Below, one piece after another: positions 11,172 to 20,200 of a stretch of DNA of 46,907 nucleotides. The DNA is from Nitrospira sp. (GTDB taxonomy: Bacteria > Nitrospirota > Nitrospiria > Nitrospirales > Nitrospiraceae). The translations under genes and the position numbers were made by a program. Where the stretch lies: NCBI GenBank assembly GCA_016873495.1, contig VGXC01000026.1, positions 1-46,907 of the forward strand, read 5' to 3'. Position 1 is the first letter of the stretch. Each line of letters begins with the position of its first letter. The notes beneath the pieces are model-generated. The model was not told the DNA's origin, ran no database searches, and saw only the letters and a program-made list of their open reading frames with translations.

Positions 11172-11939
11172 TCAGTGCTTGGGTGAGGGCTGAACGGGGG
11201 GCAGTCTGGTCGGGGTAATCAGCGGAGGCCGAGACGGCTGCCCGGCGGCCGCGGCCCGCGCCTCCATTTCCTCGAACATCAGGCAGCACTTGAGACGGCC
11301 GCAAATGCCGATGAGCCGGTTCTCGCTCACGCTCAGGTCCTGGCCATGGTGCCTCGCCTTCTTGACGCTGACGGGGCGGAAGTCCGTCATAAAGGCGGAG
11401 CAGCACAACGTAAGGCCGCAGGAATCCACGCCGCCGATTCGCTTGGCTTCCTCTCGGGAACCGATGTGCCGCATCTCGATCCGACCGCCGAACCGGCGAG
11501 CCAGCTCGCGCACCAGTTGGCGAAAGTCAATCCGCTCCTCGGACGTATAGACGAACGTGAGTTCCCGCCTGACGAATGAGGCGTAGACTTCCACCATTTT
11601 CAACTCCAGCCCGAGCGCCTTGGCCCGCTCCCGGCAAAAGCTCATTCCCTCTTGGGCCATCCGCTCGTGGCGCGCGATCTGGGCCCGATCGGCCTCCGTG
11701 GCCGGACGCACGATGGATTGCATGACCCGCATGGGCGGGATGAACGGCATGGGCGAAGGCTCCATGTGCACGATGCCGTACGTCGGCTCCCGGTCCATGG
11801 CCAGGATCACGTGATCGCCCACGCGCAGCAAGGCGTCGCCGACGCCCATCTTCTTGACGTCGCCGCGTCCCCGCACCTTAATGCCGGCGATGCGGATCGT
11901 CGCGGGGTACTGTTCCTGCAGTTCTTCCAACGCGGTCAT
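11172..11939 (-). CDS. PSP1-domain (RicT-like) protein
   Basis: About 255 residues of the PSP1/RicT family. The core contains VGDALLRVGDHVILAMDRE, RRELTFVYTSEERIDFRQLVRELARRFGGRIEMRHIGSREEAKRIGG, and the conserved cysteine sets DSCGLTLCC and CGRLKCC. In Bacillus the RicT protein works with RicA/RicF as an Fe-S-containing complex that affects RNA processing and phosphorelays. Here those partners are not in view. ATG 11939 is used; a GTG three codons upstream is also possible. The C-terminal 25 residues are Pro-rich and likely disordered. Confidence 0.85.
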   Translation of the reverse strand: MTALEELQEQYPATIRIAGIKVRGRGDVKKMGVGDALLRVGDHVILAMDREPTYGIVHMEPSPMPFIPPMRVMQSIVRPATEADRAQIARHERMAQEGMSFCRERAKALGLELKMVEVYASFVRRELTFVYTSEERIDFRQLVRELARRFGGRIEMRHIGSREEAKRIGGVDSCGLTLCCSAFMTDFRPVSVKKARHHGQDLSVSENRLIGICGRLKCCLMFEEMEARAAAAGQPSRPPLITPTRLPPVQPSPKH

Positions 11940-12022
11940 TCGACGCACCCAGAGGAGTAAAAATCGACAGCATACACCATTTGTCTTGCTTTGTGAACGA
12001 CCCGTCCGGCCTGCTTTTTGGG

Positions 12023-12745
12023 CTACGACAGGTGTGGGAGCCGCGCGATTTTGGCCAGCCGGTCCTGGTTCAGGAGCGTAATGGTTCGGCCGTTCAGGCG
12101 AACGAGTCCCTCGATGCGAAACGCACTCAATAGGCGGATGGCGGTTTCCACGGTCACGCCGAGCAACTCGGCCATTTCTTCCCGTTTGAGGGGCAGCCGA
12201 AGCTCCACGGTCGCTCCGGTCTCCTGCCCGAACCGATCGCTCAATTCGAGGAGCAAGGCAGCCAACCGCTCCCTGGCGCTTTTGAAGGTAAACGAGTCCA
12301 GCTCGTCGCGCTGCCGCCCCAGTTCGCCGCTGAGAAGCTGAATCAGGTTGATCGCGAGCTGGGGATCGCGCCGGACGAGCGCCAGGTAGCCGTCGCGCTC
12401 GATCAGGCAGATTTGCGACGATTCCAGCGTCTCGCAGGTCGCCAGATGCGTCGGGTCCTCCTGGAACGCATGCGTTTCGAGCAATTGGCCTGCCGTCAGA
12501 ATGTGCACGATGTGCCGCTGGCCGCGCGCCGAGGAGCGGGTCAGCTTAACCTTGCCGGCCGACAGGAGGTAGAGGCCCAGGCAGGTATGGCCCTCATAGA
12601 AGACGGTCGCTCTCGGGCCATAGTGAAACCGGTGCGTGATCTGCTCCAGCGACGCGAGGTCGGTTGCCGGCAGATTGCAGAGGACGGACCCGGACCGTGA
12701 TTCGCAAGCTTCGCATCCGGTGGTAAGACACGTGTAACGAGCCAT
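12023..12745 (-). CDS. Crp/Fnr-family transcriptional regulator with an N-terminal cysteine cluster
   Basis: 240 residues: an N-terminal cysteine-rich segment (C6, C11, C14, C23), a cyclic-nucleotide-binding-like beta-roll (about 30-130), a dimerisation helix, and a winged helix. The recognition helix reads VTVETAIRLL. Compared with the FNR sequence TVETISRLL, the Glu and Arg are kept but Ser is replaced by Ile. The cysteine cluster suggests an oxygen- or NO-sensing Fe-S site, an inference since the spacing differs from E. coli FNR. ATG 12745 was chosen because it places the cysteines at the N-terminus; the longer frame has no leader. It may act on the TTGAT-N4-ATCAG site at 1680-1693. Confidence 0.85.
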   Translation of the reverse strand: MARYTCLTTGCEACESRSGSVLCNLPATDLASLEQITHRFHYGPRATVFYEGHTCLGLYLLSAGKVKLTRSSARGQRHIVHILTAGQLLETHAFQEDPTHLATCETLESSQICLIERDGYLALVRRDPQLAINLIQLLSGELGRQRDELDSFTFKSARERLAALLLELSDRFGQETGATVELRLPLKREEMAELLGVTVETAIRLLSAFRIEGLVRLNGRTITLLNQDRLAKIARLPHLS

Positions 12746-13139
12746 TGTATTCCTACGCGGGGCGCCGACTCTGCTCGGCCGGCCCGCGTCCGGTCCTGCT
12801 GCAAGAGCGGCACCAATACATAGCGGGAACAAAAATAGACGGCGGATAGCTTCGGGAAAGGCATTATTTCAGAGGCAGCTCGTTATGTTGCAGATTTGGA
12901 AGCGGTCCGGAATGTGGAGCGAGGATCCGCCACCATAGGCGGAACTGTAGAGAAATGCATCAGAGACAGGAGCGATTGTCCAAGACTTTGGGCGCTCCCG
13001 TCCCCTGCGTAAAGGCATGGTCCCAGGGGGAGAACGAGGTGGCTGGAGGTGGGGCCACCTCGTCGGGGGTCCTGGGCGTCCCCCTGGAGGCCGGCCGGCG
13101 AACGGACACAACGACCGCCGGCCGGAAGATGGGCCAGAC
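12746..13139. other. Gene-free gap holding nested palindromes
   Basis: The part next to the Crp/Fnr gene (12746-12900) must hold its promoter, but no convincing hexamers are seen. The part next to the outer-membrane protein gene is strongly self-complementary (see 13019-13125). Frames in it have no coding character. Confidence 0.5.
13019..13125 (-). terminator. Structured palindromic region downstream of the outer-membrane protein gene
   Basis: Two perfect inverted pairs are present: CGAGGTGG (13035-13042) with CCACCTCG (13055-13062), and CCGGCCGGCG (13091-13100) with CGCCGGCCGG (13116-13125). An outer pair TCCCAGGGGG / CCCCCTGGA surrounds the first. The region begins 15 bp after the stop codon at 13140. 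There is no T-run, so it could be a Rho-type end, an mRNA-protecting structure or a repeat element. Confidence 0.45.
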
Positions 13140-13844
13140 TTAATACAGGAGGCCGAGATAGGCTCCGGCCGTGTAGAAGTTGTTCGTGGTCTGCGTCATG
13201 TTGGCTGCCAAATGATAGCGGGTGTCGAGGCCCACATTCAGGGGCCCCCAGATGTTGTATTCCACCCCCGCCCCCCATTGCAGGCCCATATCCAAGTAGG
13301 TCGTGGCGTTCGAAGGAGGGCTGATGACGTGGAAATCCACGCCGAGCGGGATCACCCAGGGACGAAGCTTTTCGCCCTCGCGGAACTTGAGCTTCGGCGC
13401 CACGTCCACGGTCAGCATCGTGACGGCCACGGTGTTGTTGCGCACCGAGCAGCCGGGCGCAGCCGCGCCCAACGCGCCGGCGCAGGTGGAGGGCACCGCC
13501 TGCGTGACCGTTTGGGAATCGAACCGTTTCAATTCGAGGCCCAATTCCCCCACCAGCGACATCCCTTTGACCCCGAGGAAGTTCTTATGCATCCCGAGGT
13601 CCAGACCGGCTCCGACGTAGGTGCCGGTCGATGAATCGTTGCGCAGGTTGTTGCGTCCGTACACGTCGGTGAACACTTCATTGGCCCGGTTGCTGGTCAG
13701 TCCGGCAAACCCGCCACGGAAAAAGACCTGGTTCTCTTCCGCCCATGTCAACGCCGGAAGGCTTACGCCGATCAAGGCCAGCGCTAGCCCCGCCCTCGCC
13801 CCCCGCTTTAGGCGATCTGAAAGTGTCTGTCCTCCTGTACCCAT
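13140..13844 (-). CDS. Outer-membrane beta-barrel protein (porin-like, small)
   Basis: 234 residues. The signal peptide ends near PALTWAEE. The rest alternates short amphipathic strands with glycine and aromatic residues, and the last residue pair is LY, an aromatic-terminal pattern used for outer-membrane insertion. Strands are visible at VFFRGGFAGL, YVGAGLDLGM, WVIPLGVDFHV, WGAGVEYNIW and FYTAGAYLGLLY. The size suits an eight- to ten-strand barrel. Two cysteines in one loop probably form a disulfide. ATG 13844 follows AGGAGG by about five bases. Role unknown. Confidence 0.72.
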   Translation of the reverse strand: MGTGGQTLSDRLKRGARAGLALALIGVSLPALTWAEENQVFFRGGFAGLTSNRANEVFTDVYGRNNLRNDSSTGTYVGAGLDLGMHKNFLGVKGMSLVGELGLELKRFDSQTVTQAVPSTCAGALGAAAPGCSVRNNTVAVTMLTVDVAPKLKFREGEKLRPWVIPLGVDFHVISPPSNATTYLDMGLQWGAGVEYNIWGPLNVGLDTRYHLAANMTQTTNNFYTAGAYLGLLY

Positions 13845-14034
13845 CGTCCCCTCCTTTCCGAATCCGCAAGGTGGTATGTAGGGGGGGACGATAGCGCCTG
13901 GTCCAAGCGCACGCACTGACCTATGGCAAAAGTTTATATGATTTTGATCAGGGGATGACGGGGTCTCTAGACCTATATGCCGAGACGGGAACGCCAGGGG
14001 CTGGAGGTGTCGGTCTAGGAGCGCGTGCCGGATT

Positions 14035-14070
14035 AGGCTGAGCCTGGGCCGGATGACGTCGGCTCAGCCT
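14035..14070 (-). terminator. Hairpin downstream of the SUMF1/oxidase gene cluster
   Basis: AGGCTGAGCC (14035-14044) pairs perfectly with GGCTCAGCCT (14061-14070) over a 16-nt loop, 30 bp after the stop at 14101. No strong T-tract follows, so this is a probable but imperfect terminator. Confidence 0.45.
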
Positions 14071-14100
14071 GGTTCCGGTTCAACCTGGGGGAAACGTCGG

Positions 14101-15093
14101 TTAGGGCATCAAGCCGGGTATGGCCTGGGAGACTTGCTGGCCTGCAGCTTTGCCGCCCTGGGGGTCTTCGGTCACGGTCCTGGCGCAACGAAAGCCCAGC
14201 CAGTTGATCGTGGTGCTCGGATCGGTGCCGTTTCGCATTGCGACCCGCATCGTCGTCGTGCTGTCCATCCAGCCGCCGCCGCGGAAGGCTTTCTGGGTGC
14301 CGCGGTCCGGGCCTGTCGGATTGCGGTCCGGCGCGGTCTTGTAATAGTCCTTGTCGTACCAGTCGGCCACCCACTCGGCGACGTTGCCGATCTGTTGATG
14401 CAGGCCGTAGGGGCTCACGGCGTTTTCGTACTTGTCCACCGCAATGATCGGCGGATAGAGGAGGAGACGTTCGGGCCGGTCCCGTACCGGCCCGGAGAGG
14501 CCCGTGCGGCCGAAGTTGGCCCGACTCAGCCCGGCCGATTGGTTGCCCCAGGGAAACAGCCGTCCGTCTTCCCCCCGCGCGGCTTTCTCCCATTCCGCCT
14601 CGGTCGGCAGGCGTTTGCCGGCCCATTTGCAGTAGGCATCGGCATCGAACCAGGAGACGTGCATGATCGGGTGGCGGGCCATGCCTTCCTGGAAGTTCCC
14701 CCCGTCGTAGCGCCAGTCGAGCTGCGGCGACCGGTTCGTCGCCAGCACGAATTTGAGGTATTGAAGCGCGGTGACCTCGTACTTATCGATCTCGAAGGCG
14801 TCTAGATAGACCGTTCGCTGCGGACGTTCTGCGTCATAGGCATTCCGATCCGTTTTCTTGTCGCTGCCCATGAGGAAGGCACCGGCCGGGACCAATATGA
14901 GATCGTCCTTCGTGGGCCAAGTCTTGACCCGCTCCATCGCGATCTTTTTTCCTGCTTCGGTCCACTCCACGGTGATGTCCTGCGTGTCCAACCCCCAAGC
15001 GGCGCCGGCCAGGGCCAGTGCGATGACGCCGGCGATCAGGATGTTCACAACACGGTCTCGCTGTTTCCATTTTTCGACGGACTCGGCGTGCAT
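14101..15093 (-). CDS. SUMF1/FGE-fold protein with N-terminal membrane anchor
   Basis: 330 residues. An anchor helix at about 17-34 is followed by a formylglycine-generating-enzyme-like domain starting at DLILVPAGAFLMGS. Fold motifs visible are ERPQRTVYLDAFEIDKYEVT, HPIMHVSWFDADAYCKWAGKRLPTEAEWEKAARG, GNVAEWVADWYD, FRGGGW and WLGFRCA. The paired active-site cysteines of true FGE (in the CHKSYC-type loop after RGGSW) are absent, so it is unlikely to modify sulfatases. No sulfatase is in the window. ATG 15093 has GGGAGA upstream. Such domains occur as subunits or chaperone-like partners in redox clusters; role here unknown. A paralogue is directly upstream. Confidence 0.85.
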   Translation of the reverse strand: MHAESVEKWKQRDRVVNILIAGVIALALAGAAWGLDTQDITVEWTEAGKKIAMERVKTWPTKDDLILVPAGAFLMGSDKKTDRNAYDAERPQRTVYLDAFEIDKYEVTALQYLKFVLATNRSPQLDWRYDGGNFQEGMARHPIMHVSWFDADAYCKWAGKRLPTEAEWEKAARGEDGRLFPWGNQSAGLSRANFGRTGLSGPVRDRPERLLLYPPIIAVDKYENAVSPYGLHQQIGNVAEWVADWYDKDYYKTAPDRNPTGPDRGTQKAFRGGGWMDSTTTMRVAMRNGTDPSTTINWLGFRCARTVTEDPQGGKAAGQQVSQAIPGLMP

Positions 15094-15121
15094 TTCCGAT
15101 CTCCCTCTTCTTCTTCGCGGG

Positions 15122-16054
15122 CTAACGGCTAGAGGCAAGCGGTAAGGGGAAGGAGGTGTCCGCCCTCTTGCCTCCCGCCCCTTGCCCCTCGCCCAATGTT
15201 GATTGCGCGCATCGAAACCCGATCAGGTAGGAACGGTGATCCGGCGCATGGGCGCCCCGGCCGGCCGAGCGGGCGACTTCCGGGTCTTCGTTCCAGGACC
15301 CGCCCCGATACACATGATCCTCTCCCCACTCCGGTCCGGCGGGGTTGAAGGTGGTTCCGTATTGGTAGTACTCAGGGTCGAACCAGTCGGCGACCCATTC
15401 GGCCACGTTTCCCGCCAACTGATAGACGCCGTAGGGGCTGACGCCCCGATCGTACCGGTCCACATTGGCCAGCGGGGGATACTTCACCCCACGCTTGGAT
15501 CCAGGATGAGCGATGTTGCTTCTCTTCCAGCCGGCCGGTTCGTTCCCCCATGGGAACTTGCGGGCGTCCGTCCCGCGTGCGGCTTTCTCCCATTCGGCCT
15601 CGGTGGGCAGCCGTTTCCCCATCCATCGGCAGTAGGCGTCCGCGTCCTGCCAGCTCACGCCGATCACCGGATGCAGGGCCATCTTCTCCGGGAACGGATC
15701 GGCGCGCCAGTATGGCGGTCCAATCCGGTCCGCCGCCAACACGAAACGGAGGTAATGGGCGTTCGACACTTCGTAGCGGTCGATCTCGAAGGTGTCCAGA
15801 TAGACCCAGCGCTGGGGCTGCTCCTGCGGCCCCGCATCCTCGTCCGCTTTCGGGTCGCTGCCCATCGGGAACCAGCCGTCAGGAATCCGGACCATGCCGT
15901 CCGGCACCGGCAAGGCCGCCAATCGTTTGGTCTCGGCCCCGTCGCCGGACGGCCGCCACTTCGGCTGGTCATGATCGGCGTAACCGGCCGCTGCGAAGAA
16001 GAGCAGGCTCGCAGCGGCCGCGTAACAGGTGAAAGGTGAAACGTGAAAGGACAC
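15122..16054 (-). CDS. Secreted SUMF1/FGE-fold protein
   Basis: 310 residues, paralogous to the protein downstream. It has a signal-peptide-like start (AAAASLLFFAAAGYA), then MVRIPDGWFPMGS, a WVYLDTFEIDRYEVSNAHYLRF segment, HPVIGVSWQDADAYCRWMGKRLPTEAEWEKAARGTDARKFPWGNE, GNVAEWVADWFD, YRGGSWNED and IGFRCAQ. The FGE catalytic cysteine loop is again missing. The best start is a GTG at 16054. Its first ten codons (SFHVSPFTCY) are made of the CTTTCAC/GTTTCAC words of repeat block C, and the C-terminal residues are made of the words of block B, so both ends of the gene look remodelled. True start uncertain. Confidence 0.78.
   Translation of the reverse strand: MSFHVSPFTCYAAAASLLFFAAAGYADHDQPKWRPSGDGAETKRLAALPVPDGMVRIPDGWFPMGSDPKADEDAGPQEQPQRWVYLDTFEIDRYEVSNAHYLRFVLAADRIGPPYWRADPFPEKMALHPVIGVSWQDADAYCRWMGKRLPTEAEWEKAARGTDARKFPWGNEPAGWKRSNIAHPGSKRGVKYPPLANVDRYDRGVSPYGVYQLAGNVAEWVADWFDPEYYQYGTTFNPAGPEWGEDHVYRGGSWNEDPEVARSAGRGAHAPDHRSYLIGFRCAQSTLGEGQGAGGKRADTSFPLPLASSR
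15124..15195. repeat. Inverted word block B between the two SUMF1 genes
   Basis: The left arm AGAGGCAAGCGGTAAGGGG and the right arm CCTCTTGCCTCCCGCCCCTT carry the same words in opposite orientation; AGGCAAG at 15133-15139 faces CTTGCCT at 15167-15173. The right arm continues as iterated GGCAAGG/GGCGAGG words on the minus strand and encodes the C-terminus of the upstream gene. The word GGCGAGGGGCAAG recurs in block H. Confidence 0.55.
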
Positions 16055-16122
16055 GGTGGTTTCTTCTGTGGGAGGTACGCTCTCTCCGGTTAATTGTTCA
16101 CGGATTACGTTTCACGCCTTAC
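16024..16122. repeat. Inverted word block C (GTGAAACG theme)
   Basis: The left arm is AACAGGTGAAAGGTGAAACG followed by TGAAAGG, three tandem GTGAAA words. The right arm is TTCACGGATTACGTTTCACG. GTGAAACGT (16036-16044) and ACGTTTCAC (16106-16114) are perfect inverted copies. The block fills the gap between two genes and overlaps the proposed start of the SUMF1 gene. Confidence 0.6.
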
Positions 16123-16126
16123 GGCT

Positions 16127-17071
16127 TCAGCGATCCTGCTTTTGGATCATCGGATCGATTTCTTTCTTCGTTTCCTCGGTCACGTTGTAGCGCACGTAGG
16201 CATGGTCCAGCACCTCGTTGGCGTAGAGCCGCCCGATCGGGGCCGGGACCGCGATAGTGGCCTCCACGGTCCCCTTCGGGCCGATGGTGACCGGGTGCTC
16301 GCTCGCGGTCCGGATATAGGGATGCCAGACGACCAGCTTATAGGTGCCCGGCGGCACGTCGGTCAGGGTGAACCGGCCCTGCTCGTCGGTCTTGGCGAAG
16401 TACGGGTTGGTGACGGCCAGGCCCCAGCTTTCCATGTAGGCGTGAAACCCGCACTGCATGACGAAAATCCGGCGGTTCTTGCTGAGCTTGACCAGTTCTT
16501 TCATCGGCGCGCCGGCCATGTGTTTGTGGTACATCGCGGCCTCGCTGCGATCCTTGAAGTTGCGGGGGTGCTGCGGATTCATCGGCAGCGGCACGTTGAA
16601 CAGCACGCGCGGCCCCAAATGCGAGGTTTCATAGGCCTGAATGTCGTGCATGACGGGGTCCATGTTGACCACCGTCACCGATTGATCGTCCCGCACGACG
16701 GTCGTGAACGGGATGAAGAGGCAATCTTTCGCTTCGATTTTCGGCACGCTCCCGTCGCCGAAGGGTTTGCCCTTGTCGACGCCCTCCAGATAGACGACCA
16801 CCTCGCGAAATTCGCCCCCCGGTCCGACCTGGAACGGCTGCAGGATGCGCCAGCCCTGTCCATCGGAAATACGCCCGCAATAGAGCGGGTCGGGCAGGGT
16901 GGTCAGGTTGTAGCCCTTGGGCTTCGGCACGGCCCCCTCAAGCGTGACCCGTCCGGTCAATGTTCCCCCGTCGGTGACGGTGACCTCCTCGTACGCGTCG
17001 GCTTCGCCGAGACCGAGCAAGAGCGCGACGGCGGCCACCGTTCCCACGATCGTTCTGTTCCATGTACGCAT
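16127..17071 (-). CDS. Secreted cupredoxin-like protein with carboxypeptidase-regulatory-like C-terminus
   Basis: 314 residues with a signal peptide ending near GEADA. The central domain (about 110-215) holds a likely type 1 copper site: His142 in DPVMHD, and Cys207, His210 and Met213 in QCGFHAYM, the H / C-x2-H-x2-M order of some cupredoxins. The C-terminal part (about 222-275) has the QGRFTLTDVPPGTYKLVVWHP pattern of CarboxypepD-regulatory beta-sandwich domains. AGGAGG precedes the ATG at 17071 by five bases. It lies next to the giant multicopper oxidase, so a role as its electron donor or copper partner is plausible but inferred. Confidence 0.8.
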   Translation of the reverse strand: MRTWNRTIVGTVAAVALLLGLGEADAYEEVTVTDGGTLTGRVTLEGAVPKPKGYNLTTLPDPLYCGRISDGQGWRILQPFQVGPGGEFREVVVYLEGVDKGKPFGDGSVPKIEAKDCLFIPFTTVVRDDQSVTVVNMDPVMHDIQAYETSHLGPRVLFNVPLPMNPQHPRNFKDRSEAAMYHKHMAGAPMKELVKLSKNRRIFVMQCGFHAYMESWGLAVTNPYFAKTDEQGRFTLTDVPPGTYKLVVWHPYIRTASEHPVTIGPKGTVEATIAVPAPIGRLYANEVLDHAYVRYNVTEETKKEIDPMIQKQDR

Positions 17072-17166
17072 TCCGGCCTCCTCTGTGAGACGACGATGAA
17101 GGGTAAGTGATGAACAAACGGACTCGCCCCTCATTATAGCTGTTCCACATTCGGCGGGAAAGAGAA

Positions 17167-17198
17167 CGGGGGAGCCGCGATGTTCTGCGGCTCCCCCG
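17167..17198 (-). terminator. Intrinsic terminator of the giant multicopper oxidase gene
   Basis: CGGGGGAGCCGC (17167-17178) and GCGGCTCCCCCG (17187-17198) form a perfect 12-bp stem with an 8-nt loop, starting 25 bp after the stop codon. On the minus strand it is followed by TTCTCTTTC, a T-rich tail. It separates the oxidase from the cupredoxin gene. Confidence 0.85.
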
Positions 17199-17223
17199 CC
17201 CTGGTGTTACCGGTTCACGACGG

Positions 17224-20200
17224 CTACTTCATCGCGGTAGGGATCGCCTGCCCGGCCTGCGGCTGGCTCGGCGGGACCTCCGCCCTCTTGGTTCCGGCTG
17301 CGCCGCCGGACAGCGGGAGAATCCGCTGATCGCCGTTCGGCAGCACCCGGAAGTAGCCCCACTGTCCCGACTGTGTGTACGGCAGCCGCTGGTTGGACCA
17401 GACATAATCGCCCGCCAACCGAGCCGGACCGCCCGCGCCGCCGCGCAGGAAGACATCCAGGGTTTCGGACCCGGAGTACTCCACCACGCTGATTTGGTCG
17501 GCGCCCGGCATGTAGGGCTCGATGGGCCACTCGTGGCCTTCCACCGAGAACATGCCGTTCTGCTCGTTGTTCGCCCCGATCACGTGAATCCGCACCGCGT
17601 CGCCCGCATGGGCTTCGATCAGCGGTGTCACGGGATCTTCCGGCGCGTCCACTTTGCAGGGCATGAAGACCTTGTCCAGGCCGCAACCCTGCTCCTCGCG
17701 GAACTTATAGGGTTCCGCGCGGTAGTTGACCGCCGTCACGCCCGCCACGTTCTGCACGTAGGGCATGAAGGCCGTCCCGATGATGTTGTCTTCATCCTGG
17801 AAGAACAGCGCGACATCGCGATAGTTCGCTTTGCCGGCATTCTCCGTCAGGCTCCGATCCACGATGACGTCCGCCCGCCAGGCGTTCTTCTGAGAAAGAT
17901 CCTCGCCGCTCACCGGATCGCGATACTGCGACCCGCGCGGTCCGACCACGATCGCCCCGTAGAGCCCGTTACGCGGATTGGTCACGATGTTCCCGCCGTC
18001 CCACACCAACGACGTCGTCTCCTTGTTGCCCGGATGCGCGTAATAGGTGTACGTGCGGCTTCCACCGGGAGCCACAGTCTGATCGCCGCCGTTGTTGCCG
18101 ACGTTCAGCCCTTGGCTGTCCTTCGGGTCGAAGGCCAGGCCCGGCGCGAAAAAGGACGCCTTGCTCGCCTTCATCTTGTTTTTCAGATTGACCTTGACGC
18201 AATCGCCCACGTTGACGCGCAGCGTGAGCGGATGCGGCATCACGTTGCCCGCCACCCTCGTGGCTTCCTCTTCCAGCGCGAAGATCTTGCCCTCGGGGAC
18301 GGTCATCTCGATCTTCCGCTCGAAGTCCACTTCGATCGCGTCCGGCGCCTTCGGATTCAACTTCAACGGACGATCCAAGGCCACCACGTTGAACGTCTTC
18401 ACCGGCGCGTCCGTCGGGCAGACGTTGCTCGGCGTCACCGGAATGCCCGTCGGGTTGGTGCCCTTCGGGAGCGGTTGCAGGTCCGCGGACGGCTTGTCCA
18501 GCACGCGGAAGATACCCCATCCACCTTCGGCGAAGTGGGAGCTCCGGCCGTTGAAGTGGATGTAGTCACCCGGCATGCCCTGGAAGCCGCCCGCCTTGGT
18601 CACGAGGTCGTACCGCTCGGCGATCCCGACGTGGATCGAATACTTCCGATTGGCGTCCCCGGCGAACCGCTCGGTGAGGAACGTGTGCCCCGAGAGGGTC
18701 CACACGTGCGATTCGTTCATCAACTGATGCAGCAGGCGGAACACCACCGTATCGCCTGCGTAGGCCCGCAGCATGGGCGTATCCGGATCGCCGTGGACGG
18801 CGCTGCTGAACAGCACCGAGGTGTCCGGATTGTTCGACAACCGCTGCGCAAACGGTTCGGCTCTGAAATTGAAGCCGCTGCCGGTCGTGTGCGTTCCCCC
18901 GTTGATGTAGGGGTTGGGCGCATTGAGAATTTTCTCCGGCATCTGGAACGAGACGGTCTTGCCCGCTTCCAGCGCCACTTCCACCGGCTGTCCGGGCGGA
19001 TTGCCCGCCTGGATCACGTTCACGGTGTGCGGGACGGTGTCGTGGATCGACACCATGAGCTCGCGGAAGCTGCCGCTCACGCCGTAGCCGATCGGCTCCG
19101 TGCCGTGAATGTCCGCGATCGGACCACTGTAGACCAGCTTCCCGTTCTTCGGATCGTGATAGGTGGACCCGAAGGGCTCCACCAGCGTCACGCCGAATCC
19201 GCCGTGCGGCCAGGTCGTCGCGCCGAAGGCATGGTCATGCCAGAACACGGTGCCGTAATCCGCATCCACCCAGTACCGATACCGCACGAACTCCGGCGAA
19301 ACGAGATCGCCGGCCGGATGGGTCTGCTTCAACGGCTTGAAGAACGTGAGGGTATCTCCGTTGATCGCCTTGATGCGGGCGACCTCGGAGCAGCTCTTAT
19401 CACGCGGCAGCGAGGCCGCGGGATCGTTGCCCTTCTCCAAGCAATCCATACCCACCATCACTTCGGTGTTCACATGGAAGGCGGTTGCTCCGGGCGCCAT
19501 CTGAATCTTGACGGACGTGGCCCCGGCTTTCGCGCCGCCGGCGAGCTTGGCGACCATCGGCGCGGGCAACCCGTGATTGGTCTTCTTGCCCCACATCGTG
19601 AACGGACGGACGGACATCTCATACTCCATCCCGGAAATCACGCCGTCCGAGTTCCCTGTATCGAACTGGAAGAAGTGGGGATGAATGTTGATCTTGGACG
19701 ACTGGAAGTTGGTGAAATCGTCGTCGTCCCATTCGCTGGTGAGAATCGTATCCACGCAATCGTACACGTTGGCGCGCAGGACCGCGGGGTACTTCATCTC
19801 GTCGTTGGCACGGGTCAACCGCTCTTCCTCATGGTGAACGTAAATCAACCCGTCCTTGTCCGTGATCGCCGGCTCCTTGCCCTGCGCTTTGGACAGGGTG
19901 ATGGGCAGCCGGATGAAGTGCAGGTTGTTCACCTTGGGGGTGTTCGCATTGTTCGGGCACAGGCTCCACGGCCCATTCTCGCCAGGCTTGGCCGGCTCCG
20001 AGGTCCGTTCGCCGTTTTCATCCTGGTGGATCGGCTCCAGCCAGGGCGCCCCGCTGTGGTTGGCCGAGAAGGGCACGCGCTTGCCGAAGTGCGGCTTGAA
20101 GAGCGGCCATGCCATTTTCCCCGTGGTGGGATCGAACAGGATGGCCGGCCTGGTGTTGTCCGACCACTTGTCCGCCGCCGGGTACTTCGGATTCTTGGCC

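Noticed and set aside
14101-16054. True formylglycine-generating enzymes for sulfatases
   Set aside because: Both proteins lack the active-site cysteine loop and no sulfatase gene is in the window.
16024-16122. CRISPR-like array at the GTGAAACG block
   Set aside because: The words are 7-9 bp, imperfect, directly adjacent and mirrored; there are no spacers of constant size and no cas genes.
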